This document shows, in pieces, positions 1 to 7,007 of a stretch of 64,000 nt of DNA. The DNA comes from an uncultured Roseovarius sp. (GTDB lineage: Bacteria > Pseudomonadota > Alphaproteobacteria > Rhodobacterales > Rhodobacteraceae): NCBI GenBank assembly GCA_947503145.1, contig CANNCP010000004.1, positions 62,001 to 126,000 on the forward strand, in the 5' to 3' direction. The position numbers were made by a program, and so were the translations under genes. Numbering within the stretch: the stretch's first letter is position 1; every line of letters begins with the position of its first letter. The notes below the pieces were generated by a model that was not told the origin of the DNA, did not search any database, and was given only the letters and a program-made list of their open reading frames with translations.

Positions 1-1004
1 CTCCGCCCGAAACACCCGCTCTTCCGTATGCGCCCGGTGTGACCTTTGACATCAACGAGAACGGCCTGGTACGCGCAACACCCGAAGGGGCGATGACGCC
101 GCAGGGGGTGCGCGTCCATGCCGCCCGCCCCGTGATCGAGCCGCCGGCAACGATGCAGCGCAGCACGCCCACCGAACCGGGCGTGCCCGAAGTCATCCCG
201 GACCCGTCCGACACCGCACAGGAGGCAGAACCGGTCGAGGTCGCCGAGCCCACTTCGCCGCTGGCCGCCATCCGCCCGCGCCTGCGCCCCGCCGGGATCG
301 CCCCTGAAACGGAAGACGCAGCAGGTGCCGAACCCGGCAGCACCGAAACAGAGGCCGACCCGGAACCCCTGGCAGAGACCGACACGGAGCCCGAAGCTCA
401 GGGCGTGGCCCAGGATGAAGTATCTCTGTCCGCTGCCGATACGGCCCTTGCCGGGTTCCGCCCGCGCGCCCGGCCCGACAGCATCACTGCCCGCACCGAG
501 ACCGTCGCCGCAGAAACCGGGGACAACGTAACCGAACCGGACGCGCTGGAAGCGGCCATCGCGCTGGCAAACGCCAGCGACACAACCGGCGAAGAGCGCG
601 ACCAAACGCTTTTCGAGAATGCGACACCGCAGGCAGTGACTGCCTCGCTGACGCCGCTGACCCGGCCCAAGAATTTCGCCGCCATCGTCGAACGCGCCCA
701 GGACAGCGCATCGGCGCAACCCGTCGCAACAGCACAGGCGATGGCCCCGCCCCTGCCCTCGACCGCCTCGGTGGCCAAGGAGGCAACGGAGCGCAACGTG
801 CTGAACCTGCGCAACGTCAACCTGATCGGCGTTTACGGCGCGCCCACCAGTCGCCGCGCGCTGGTGCGCCTGTCGAACGGCCGCTACAAGAAGGTCAAGG
901 TGGGTGACAAACTCGATGGCGGCAAGGTCGCGGCCATCGGTGACAGTGAACTGCACTACGTCAAGAGAGGCAAGAGCGTCACGCTGCGCATGCCCAAAGG
1001 CTGA
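1..1004 (+). CDS. C-terminal part of a proline/alanine-rich protein with a PilP/GspC-like end (5' partial)
   Basis: The reading frame is open to the left edge, so the start lies outside the window; the GTG at 39 is just an internal codon. About 260 residues of low-complexity Pro/Glu/Ala/Thr-rich sequence follow, with recurring RPRxRP-type patches. They end in a compact domain of about 60 residues (LIGVYGAP...RALVRLSNG...KVKVGDKLDGGKVAAIG). That end resembles the small beta domain of the type IV pilus protein PilP and of GspC (HR domain), which passes contacts across the periplasm. By analogy this may be an envelope-spanning protein, but that is inference. The long disordered part makes homology weak. 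No partner pilus or secretion gene is visible. Confidence 0.6.
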   Translation, partial: PPETPALPYAPGVTFDINENGLVRATPEGAMTPQGVRVHAARPVIEPPATMQRSTPTEPGVPEVIPDPSDTAQEAEPVEVAEPTSPLAAIRPRLRPAGIAPETEDAAGAEPGSTETEADPEPLAETDTEPEAQGVAQDEVSLSAADTALAGFRPRARPDSITARTETVAAETGDNVTEPDALEAAIALANASDTTGEERDQTLFENATPQAVTASLTPLTRPKNFAAIVERAQDSASAQPVATAQAMAPPLPSTASVAKEATERNVLNLRNVNLIGVYGAPTSRRALVRLSNGRYKKVKVGDKLDGGKVAAIGDSELHYVKRGKSVTLRMPKG

Positions 1005-1431
1005 CCCGCATACTCGTCCGGGCTTTGCGGGTCGTCCTCGCGGCGCGCATCAACCTTTGCGCATTCTTCGCTTTGTCGAGTAGAAACGCGTAAAAAATTG
1101 CGACCGGTCGTGAAATGACGCATTGTTGACGCATGATCGACGACACCCTTATCCGCCTTGTGCGGGCGTTCCACGAAAATATATATCGCACCGTCCAGAA
1201 ACCGGGTGCGTTTCTGAACCAGTCGGCCAGCCGCAAATCGTCAGCGCGTAGCCCCTCACCGGTGCCACCGCTAACTGCCAAGGGTCTATTGCACGGACCT
1301 TCCTGCGTTGAACCATTTGATTCACGCGGTATTGTTACCCCATAACGCCGTCGCAAAGGTGCATAGCCAGATTGTGATGGCCCAGCTCAAGATGGACGCG
1401 CCATTGCCCATCTGACCATAAAGGACCTCAA
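1005..1431. other. Intergenic region upstream of the KefB-type antiporter gene
   Basis: About 430 bases with no convincing gene. A 7-bp inverted repeat (GACCCGC at 1003-1009, GCGGGTC at 1027-1033) overlaps the stop codon of the preceding gene and could be a weak terminator without a T tract. The rest should hold the antiporter promoter. Short frames here lack a ribosome-binding site and recognisable content. Confidence 0.4.
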
Positions 1432-3318
1432 ATGGAAGGTTTCCTCTACCAGGCGTCGATCTACCTTGCCGCGGCCGTGATCGCGGTTCCGATTGCCGCG
1501 CGGCTCGGGTTGGGGTCGGTACTGGGCTATCTGGCCGCTGGTATCATGATCGGCCCTATTCTGGGGCTGGTGGGTCATGAAACCGAGGAATTGCAACACT
1601 TTGCCGAATTTGGCGTGGTGATGATGCTGTTTCTCATCGGGCTGGATCTGGAACCGAAGGCGCTGTGGGATATGCGTCACCGTCTGCTCGGCCTTGGCGG
1701 GCTTCAGACCGCCATCACCACGCTGACGGTGATGCTCGGCGCGATGATGCTCGGCCAGGACTGGAGCGTGGCACTTGCCATCGGGCTGATCTTTGCGCTT
1801 TCCTCGACAGCAATCGTGCTTCAGACCCTGTCGGAAAAGGGGTTGATGCAGACCGGCGGCGGGCGCTCGGCCTTTTCCGTCCTGCTGACGCAGGATATCG
1901 CCGTGATCCCGATGCTGGCCCTCCTGCCATTGCTGGCCCAGCCCAAGCCGCCGGCCATGGTGCTGGCCGATGCCCTGGAACGGACCGTAAGCGCGCAGGA
2001 AACGACCTATTCGCTGGTTCAGGGGCTGCCGGGCTGGGGGGTTACGCTGGTCACGCTGGGGGCTGTGGCGGCGGTCATCCTGACCGGCATCTACCTGATC
2101 CGCCCGGTCTTTCGCTTTATCCACGCTGCGCGCCTGCGCGAGATGTATACCGCGCTGGCCCTGCTCATCGTTTGCGGAATCAGCTTCGTGATGTATCTGG
2201 TCGGCCTGTCGCCTGCGCTGGGTGCGTTCATGGCAGGGGTGGTTCTGGCCAACAGCGAATTCCGGCACGAACTGGAATCTGATATCGAGCCGTTCAAAGG
2301 GCTGTTGCTGGGCCTCTTCTTCATCACCGTGGGCGCTGGGATCAAATTTGGCGTCCTTTTTAGTGCGCCCTTCCTCATTTTCGGGCTGGCCCTGCTGGTG
2401 ATCGTGGCCAAGGGCGTGATCCTTTACCTTCTGGGCCGGGTGTTCCATCTGCGGGGGCGCGACCTGTGGCTCTTTACGCTGTCGCTGGCGCAGGCCGGCG
2501 AATTCGGGTTTGTGCTGATTTCCTTCTCATCACAGCAGAATGTGGTGCCACCTGCCCTTACGGAAATCCTGCTGCTGGTGGTGGCGCTCACCATGCTGAT
2601 CACACCGCTGCTCTTCATCCTCTACGACTGGTTGTCAAAACGGATAGAGACGATCTCTGAAACGCACGAGCCCGACAAGATCGACCACCAGGGACCGGTG
2701 ATCATCGTTGGCATCGGGCGGTTCGGGCAGATCGTGAACCGGTTGGTACGCTCGGCGGGCTACAGCACGGTGGTGCTCGATCACGACCTCTTGGCGATCC
2801 AGCGCATGCGCCGCTTTGGCATCAAGGGTTTCTTTGGCGACCCCACACGCCCCGAATTGTTGCTTGCGGCGGGTCTGAAAGACGCCAAGGTGCTGGTGGC
2901 AGCCTTGGATGATCCGGACGCGGCCACACGGCTCGTGGCCTTTGCCCGACGCGAGCGGCCCGACCTGCATATCGTCGCCCGTGCCCGCGACCGCACCCAT
3001 GTGTTCCGCCTCTATCAGGCGGGGGCCAACGATATCGTCCGCGAGATGTTCGATAGCTCGCTGCGGGCCGGACGCTACGTGCTGGAGAATATCGGCCTCA
3101 GCGAATTCGAGGCATCCGAGATGGAGGAGATGTTCTATCATCACGACCGGCATTCGGTACGCGAATTGGCGTCACTGTGGTCCCCGGATGTGCCGACCAT
3201 CGAAAACGAGGCCTATATCATCCGGGCGCAGGAGCTGGAAAAGGAGCTGGAGACGATGCTGCTGACTCAACTTGAGGAAACCGCAGAGATCGATCCGACC
3301 AAGAAACGGCGGGCTTGA
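1432..3318 (+). CDS. Monovalent cation:proton antiporter of the CPA2 family (KefB/KefC type)
   Basis: Inner-membrane K+/H+ (or Na+/H+) exchanger, 628 residues. Residues 1 to about 390 form a run of some 12 hydrophobic segments typical of the Na_H_Exchanger fold. Residues about 405-520 are a cytoplasmic TrkA-N (RCK) domain with the Rossmann motif GIGRFGQ and an acidic residue after the second strand (VVLDHD), which binds a nucleotide and gates transport. The last 100 residues are charged and helical. The ATG is preceded by AAAGGA at good spacing. Length and order match KefB/KefC. No KefF/KefG-type quinone reductase subunit lies next to it, so glutathione gating cannot be judged. Family call is firm; the ion is not. 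Confidence 0.9.
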   Translation: MEGFLYQASIYLAAAVIAVPIAARLGLGSVLGYLAAGIMIGPILGLVGHETEELQHFAEFGVVMMLFLIGLDLEPKALWDMRHRLLGLGGLQTAITTLTVMLGAMMLGQDWSVALAIGLIFALSSTAIVLQTLSEKGLMQTGGGRSAFSVLLTQDIAVIPMLALLPLLAQPKPPAMVLADALERTVSAQETTYSLVQGLPGWGVTLVTLGAVAAVILTGIYLIRPVFRFIHAARLREMYTALALLIVCGISFVMYLVGLSPALGAFMAGVVLANSEFRHELESDIEPFKGLLLGLFFITVGAGIKFGVLFSAPFLIFGLALLVIVAKGVILYLLGRVFHLRGRDLWLFTLSLAQAGEFGFVLISFSSQQNVVPPALTEILLLVVALTMLITPLLFILYDWLSKRIETISETHEPDKIDHQGPVIIVGIGRFGQIVNRLVRSAGYSTVVLDHDLLAIQRMRRFGIKGFFGDPTRPELLLAAGLKDAKVLVAALDDPDAATRLVAFARRERPDLHIVARARDRTHVFRLYQAGANDIVREMFDSSLRAGRYVLENIGLSEFEASEMEEMFYHHDRHSVRELASLWSPDVPTIENEAYIIRAQELEKELETMLLTQLEETAEIDPTKKRRA

Positions 3319-3450
3319 GGGCAAGATCACGCGGCACGCAGCCAGGGCGCCACTTGGCGCCGCCGCGCGATCGCCGACCCTTGCGGGTGGTCTGGCAATC
3401 ACGTGACAAGTTGCATCGTCCAGGCCTCACCGTCAAAATCGGCACTGGAG

Positions 3451-3491
3451 CGTTTCGCCTTTGACCTGAGGCATCAGATAAAGGCGAAACG
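3451..3491. repeat. Palindromic intergenic repeat, family 1 (short form)
   Basis: Perfect 12-bp inverted repeat CGTTTCGCCTTT (3451-3462) / AAAGGCGAAACG (3480-3491) around a 17-base loop. It sits between the convergent antiporter and cobT genes and could serve as a two-way terminator. Related copies lie near 11.92, 19.97, 23.25, 24.44, 29.43 and 54.50 kb. Confidence 0.8.
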
Positions 3492-3493
3492 TT

Positions 3494-4504
3494 TTAGCCC
3501 GCAGCCACACCCGCCTCGGCAAACGTCGCCATGCCACTATGACATGCGAGCGCACCTTGCATCACCCCGATGGCTATAGCCGCGCCCGATCCTTCGCCCA
3601 GGCACATGCCCAGCGCCAGCAGCGGCACCTTGCCCAGCCGCGCCAGTGCGGGCGCATGCGCCGCCTCTGCGCTGCCATGTCCGGCCAGACAGTGATCAAG
3701 CGCACCGGGTTGCGCGCTGTGCAGGCAGGCCGCCGCCGCCGTGCAGATGAACCCGTCCAGCAATACCGGGATACCAAGTGTCCGCGCCCGCAGGATCGCG
3801 CCCGCCATCGCCGCCAGCTCGCGGCCTCCGACACGGCGTAGCGCCTCAAGCCCCGTTGCACCACCGTGCAGCGCCGCTGCATCGCGCACCACCCGCGTCT
3901 TGAGCGCGAGACCCGCCGCATCCACGCCGGTCCCCTGCCCGGTCCAGTCACCCGCCTGCCCACCGTAGAGCAGGTGCAGGATCGCCGAGGCGCTGGTGGT
4001 GTTGCCAATCCCCATCTCACCCGCGACCAGCAGATCGCTGGCCGGGTCCACCGCCTCCCACCCGGTGCGCAGCGCCGCCACCATTTCTGCCTCGGTCATC
4101 GCAGGCCCTTGGGTGAAATCCGCGGTCGGTGTCTCCAGCGCCAGCGCATGCACGTCCAGGCGCGCACCATAGCATTGGGCGAGTTGGTTGATCGCCGCCC
4201 CGCCGGTTTGAAAGTTGGCCACCATCTGGGCTGTCACTTCGGCCGGAAAGGCCGACACACCCTGCGCCGTCACCCCGTGATTTCCGGCGAATATGATGAT
4301 CTGCGGCGCCTCGATCCGCGCCCTCTCGTTCCCGCGCCAGGCACAATACCAGATTGCCAGTTCCTCAAGCCGCCCCAGCGCGCCGGGGGGTTTGGTCAGC
4401 TGTGCGTTGCGGGCCTCTGCTGCGGTGCGGGCCGCGCCATCAGGCCCCGGCAGCGCCTCCAATATCGCCTGAACCTCTGCGATTCGCGTGAAATCCTGTC
4501 CCAT
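3494..4504 (-). CDS. cobT: Nicotinate-nucleotide--dimethylbenzimidazole phosphoribosyltransferase
   Basis: Makes alpha-ribazole 5'-phosphate from nicotinate mononucleotide and 5,6-dimethylbenzimidazole for the lower ligand of cobalamin (nucleotide-loop assembly, cytoplasm). The 336 residues match the family length. Visible family signatures are an early [11 protein letters not shown] block, [18 protein letters not shown], and the C-terminal GEGSGAA block that carries the catalytic glutamate in the Salmonella enzyme. The start is backed by GGGGGCG upstream. It is divergent from cobS with 66 bases between them, so the two genes of the last cobalamin steps share a control region. No cobalamin riboswitch was recognised there; the gap is too short for one. 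Confidence 0.95.
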   Translation of the reverse strand: MGQDFTRIAEVQAILEALPGPDGAARTAAEARNAQLTKPPGALGRLEELAIWYCAWRGNERARIEAPQIIIFAGNHGVTAQGVSAFPAEVTAQMVANFQTGGAAINQLAQCYGARLDVHALALETPTADFTQGPAMTEAEMVAALRTGWEAVDPASDLLVAGEMGIGNTTSASAILHLLYGGQAGDWTGQGTGVDAAGLALKTRVVRDAAALHGGATGLEALRRVGGRELAAMAGAILRARTLGIPVLLDGFICTAAAACLHSAQPGALDHCLAGHGSAEAAHAPALARLGKVPLLALGMCLGEGSGAAIAIGVMQGALACHSGMATFAEAGVAAG

Positions 4505-4570
4505 CTACGCCCCCGTTGTGTTTGCCTCGTGCCTTATGTATCGCAGACGTGACCCCTGCAAGGCATCCGA

Positions 4571-5338
4571 TTGACCACCCCCATGACCAAAAGCGACACA
4601 GCCCTGACCAACCCGGCCGACATCGGCGAGGCGCTGACCCTGCTCAGCCGCCTGCCGGTTGCGTCCCGGGGCACGCGTGGCGGGGCTGCGGCCTGGGCCT
4701 ATCCTGTGGCTGGGTTGGTGATCGGCGGTATCGCGGGCGCGGTGGGCTGCATCGCCATATTTTTTGGCCTGCCCGCCACGATTGCGCCGATTGCCGTGTT
4801 GACCAGCCAGATCGTGATGACCGGGGCGTTGCACGAAGACGGGCTTGCCGACAGTGCCGATGGCCTCTGGGGCGCATGGGACCGCACGCGCCGACTGGAG
4901 ATCATGAAGGACAGCCAGATCGGCACCTACGGTGTGATCGCGCTCTGCCTCTCGCTGCTCTGCCGCTGGGCGCTGCTCTGGCAGCTGTTCGAGGCATCGC
5001 CCGGCTTTGCCCTCGCGGCTATCGCTGCAACGGCGGCAGTGTCACGGGCCGCAATCCCGGTTCTGATGTGGCAGCTACCCCATGCCCGCGCTGGCGGCCT
5101 GTCACGCAGCGTCGGGGTGCCAAGCGGACAAACCGTCCTGATCGGGCTGGCCATTGCCACGGTTGCAGCATTCACCCTGGTCTGGTCCGCCGCAATCCCG
5201 GCAATTATCCTTGCCGCTCTGGTGACGCTGGGCACAGGACGGATCGCGCGGGCCAAGATCGGCGGCCAAACCGGCGATATCCTGGGGGCGGTGCAGCAGC
5301 TTGTGGAGATTGCCGTGCTGATGGTCATCGTGATTTAA
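4571..5338 (+). CDS. cobS: Adenosylcobinamide-GDP ribazoletransferase (cobalamin synthase)
   Basis: Integral membrane enzyme joining adenosylcobinamide-GDP and alpha-ribazole (phosphate), the last step fed by CobT. It has 255 residues from a TTG at 4571 (AAGG about 8 bases upstream) or 251 from the ATG at 4583; I cannot settle which. The family block GALHEDGLADSADGLWGAWDR..RRLEIMKDSQIGTYG is present in parts, with the acidic residues that bind Mg2+ (HEDGLADSADG). Several hydrophobic segments follow. Divergent from cobT. Confidence 0.93.
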   Translation: MTTPMTKSDTALTNPADIGEALTLLSRLPVASRGTRGGAAAWAYPVAGLVIGGIAGAVGCIAIFFGLPATIAPIAVLTSQIVMTGALHEDGLADSADGLWGAWDRTRRLEIMKDSQIGTYGVIALCLSLLCRWALLWQLFEASPGFALAAIAATAAVSRAAIPVLMWQLPHARAGGLSRSVGVPSGQTVLIGLAIATVAAFTLVWSAAIPAIILAALVTLGTGRIARAKIGGQTGDILGAVQQLVEIAVLMVIVI

Positions 5339-5345
5339 AGCAAAA

Positions 5346-5372
5346 GGGCCGCATCCGGATAGGAAGCGGCCC
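5346..5372 (-). terminator. Rho-independent terminator of carD, possibly bidirectional
   Basis: Stem GGGCCGC (5346-5352) / GCGGCCC (5366-5372) between the convergent cobS and carD stops. On the minus strand the stem is followed by TTTTGCTTT, a proper U tract, so it fits carD best. On the plus strand the tail is poor. Confidence 0.75.
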
Positions 5373-5393
5373 CTTGCAAAAGTCTGACGATGC

Positions 5394-5906
5394 TCAGGCG
5401 GCAACACGCGAAATCAGCACATCACCCACCTGTTTGGCGGCCTCAACCTCATCGTCACCGCTCACCGCGGCAACCTCGCGGGTCAGACGCTCCAGCGCCG
5501 CCTCGTAAAGCTGACGCTCGGAATAGCTCTGCTCGCGCTGGTCATCGGTGCGGTGCAGATCGCGCACCACTTCGGCAATCGCGATCAGATCGCCCGAGTT
5601 GATCTTTTGCTCGTATTCCTGCGCGCGGCGCGACCACATGGCGCGCTTGGCCTTGGCCTTGCCCTTGAGCGTGGTCATCGCCCTGGATACGACATCCGGG
5701 CTGCTGAGGCCGCGCATGCCGATCTCGGTCGCCTTGTGCGTGGGAACGCGCAACGTCATCTTGTCCTTCTCGAATGAAATGACGAACATCTCCAGCTCAA
5801 TCCCGGCGATCTCCTGGCTCTCGATCGACACGATCTGGCCGACGCCATGAGCCGGGTACACAACAAAATCATTGGGGCGAAATTCGGACTTCTTCGATTT
5901 GGTCAT
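5394..5906 (-). CDS. CarD/CdnL-family transcriptional regulator
   Basis: RNA-polymerase-binding regulator that stabilises open promoter complexes and often sets rRNA or stress gene output. Of 170 residues, about 10-70 form the Tudor-like RNAP-interaction domain (DFVVYPAHGVGQI... then EMFVISFEKDKMTLRVP) and the rest is the helical DNA-contacting domain. AAGGAAG lies upstream of the ATG. It is the last gene of the co-directional row helicase - S4 protein - ferredoxin - carD, a familiar alphaproteobacterial order. The 295 bases upstream make its own promoter likely. Confidence 0.93.
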   Translation of the reverse strand: MTKSKKSEFRPNDFVVYPAHGVGQIVSIESQEIAGIELEMFVISFEKDKMTLRVPTHKATEIGMRGLSSPDVVSRAMTTLKGKAKAKRAMWSRRAQEYEQKINSGDLIAIAEVVRDLHRTDDQREQSYSERQLYEAALERLTREVAAVSGDDEVEAAKQVGDVLISRVAA

Positions 5907-6050
5907 TCAGATCTTCCTTTTACGTCAGCCGCTTTGTCGCGCACAAAACTGACAAGGGGCATAGCCCCCTGTTTTAGATCAGCCAGTCTTTTGCACAAAA
6001 GGACCCACCCCCAAGCGGCAGCGTGGGCGGATGGATATCGGGTGTGACAC

Positions 6051-6071
6051 TACATTTACGATGGTAATGTA
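6051..6071. promoter_or_regulatory. Inverted repeat upstream of carD
   Basis: TACATT (6051-6056) and AATGTA (6066-6071) can pair; with one bulged T the stem extends by AC/GT. It lies about 145 bases before the carD start and 130 after the fdxA stop. It could be an operator or a weak fdxA terminator (no T tract). Function unknown. The remainder of 5907-6201 shows nothing I recognise. Confidence 0.3.
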
Positions 6072-6201
6072 TCATAAATCTTGACCTACCGGAAGAGAGG
6101 GGCAGATCAGGTCAAAACGCACTTCATATCAGCGACTTGCGCGCATGACCTCATGTTGTCTGAAATCGTTTTCAGCGCAATTCCCGAATCAGGGTGCCAG
6201 A

Positions 6202-6540
6202 TCAGCCGCCTTCGCCCGGTGCCTCGGAAAAGTACTTGTCCAGCTTGCCGCTCTCGCCATCGCGTTCCGCTGCCTCGGGCAACTCGTCCTTCTTGGTGAT
6301 GATCACTGGCCAAAGCTCCGCGTATTTGCGATTGAACTCGACCCATTTTTCCATTTCCGGTTCGGTGTCCGGCCGGATCGCGTCGGCAGGGCATTCCGGC
6401 TCGCATACGCCGCAATCGATGCATTCATCCGGATGGATCACCAGCATGTTCTCGCCCTCGTAGAAACAGTCTACCGGGCAGACTTCGACACAGTCGGTGT
6501 ATTTGCAGGCAATACAGGCATCATTGACAATATAGGTCAT
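6202..6540 (-). CDS. fdxA: Seven-iron ferredoxin (3Fe-4S / 4Fe-4S), FdxA type
   Basis: Small cytoplasmic electron carrier, 112 residues from MTYIVND. The cysteine pattern matches Azotobacter FdI: C9, C17 and C50 for the 3Fe-4S cluster, C21, C40, C43 and C46 for the 4Fe-4S cluster, plus C12 and C25. The C-terminal half is the non-cluster extension of this family. An in-frame ATG two codons earlier (6546) is possible, but family members begin at MTY. Its physiological partner is not shown by the neighbours. Confidence 0.93.
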   Translation of the reverse strand: MTYIVNDACIACKYTDCVEVCPVDCFYEGENMLVIHPDECIDCGVCEPECPADAIRPDTEPEMEKWVEFNRKYAELWPVIITKKDELPEAAERDGESGKLDKYFSEAPGEGG

Positions 6541-6603
6541 GTCCATCTCTCATATCGAGCATAATTGGCACATCTCTCGAGAGACCTAATCCAGAGCCAT
6601 ACA

Positions 6604-6999
6604 TCATTCAAGCGCCCTGGAGCGATTGAGGTCGAGATTGCGCCGCGCCTTCTTGGTCGGGCGCCCCTTTCCGTCGTAGGCGGGATTTTGTGGAACATCG
6701 TCCTCCTTGGCACGCATCCCGGGCGGGTCGAGATCATCATAGAGCGCCTGCGCTTCGGGTGCAGGCCCACGCCGTGTACCAAGACCAAGAACCCGGATCA
6801 CCCGCACCTGGCGCGCCTGTGCAAAGGTCAGAACATCGCCCGCGCGGACACCCGTGGCCGATTTGACCACCCGCTCGCTGTTGACCCGGACATGCCCGGC
6901 ACTGACTTCTTTTGCCGCCAGCGACCGCGTCTTAAAGAAACGGGCCTGCCACAGCCATTTATCAAGTCGTATTTTCTGTACCTGATCAGTGTCTTGCAC
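6604..6999 (-). CDS. S4-domain RNA-binding protein (HslR-like)
   Basis: 131 residues starting at a GTG with GAGGAC just upstream, only 8 bases after the helicase stop, so the two are co-transcribed. Residues about 9-65 form an S4 fold (IRLDKWLWQARFFKTRSLA... GHVRVN...). The family includes Hsp15/HslR, which binds free 50S subunits carrying nascent chains. The tail is basic (KKARRNLDLNRS). The pairing with an RNA helicase suggests RNA or ribosome handling; that link is inference. Confidence 0.85.
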   Translation of the reverse strand: MQDTDQVQKIRLDKWLWQARFFKTRSLAAKEVSAGHVRVNSERVVKSATGVRAGDVLTFAQARQVRVIRVLGLGTRRGPAPEAQALYDDLDPPGMRAKEDDVPQNPAYDGKGRPTKKARRNLDLNRSRALE

Positions 7000-7007
7000 G
7001 GCAGTCC

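Noticed and set aside
4505-4570. Cobalamin riboswitch between cobT and cobS
   Set aside because: Only 66 bases; a cobalamin aptamer needs about 200.
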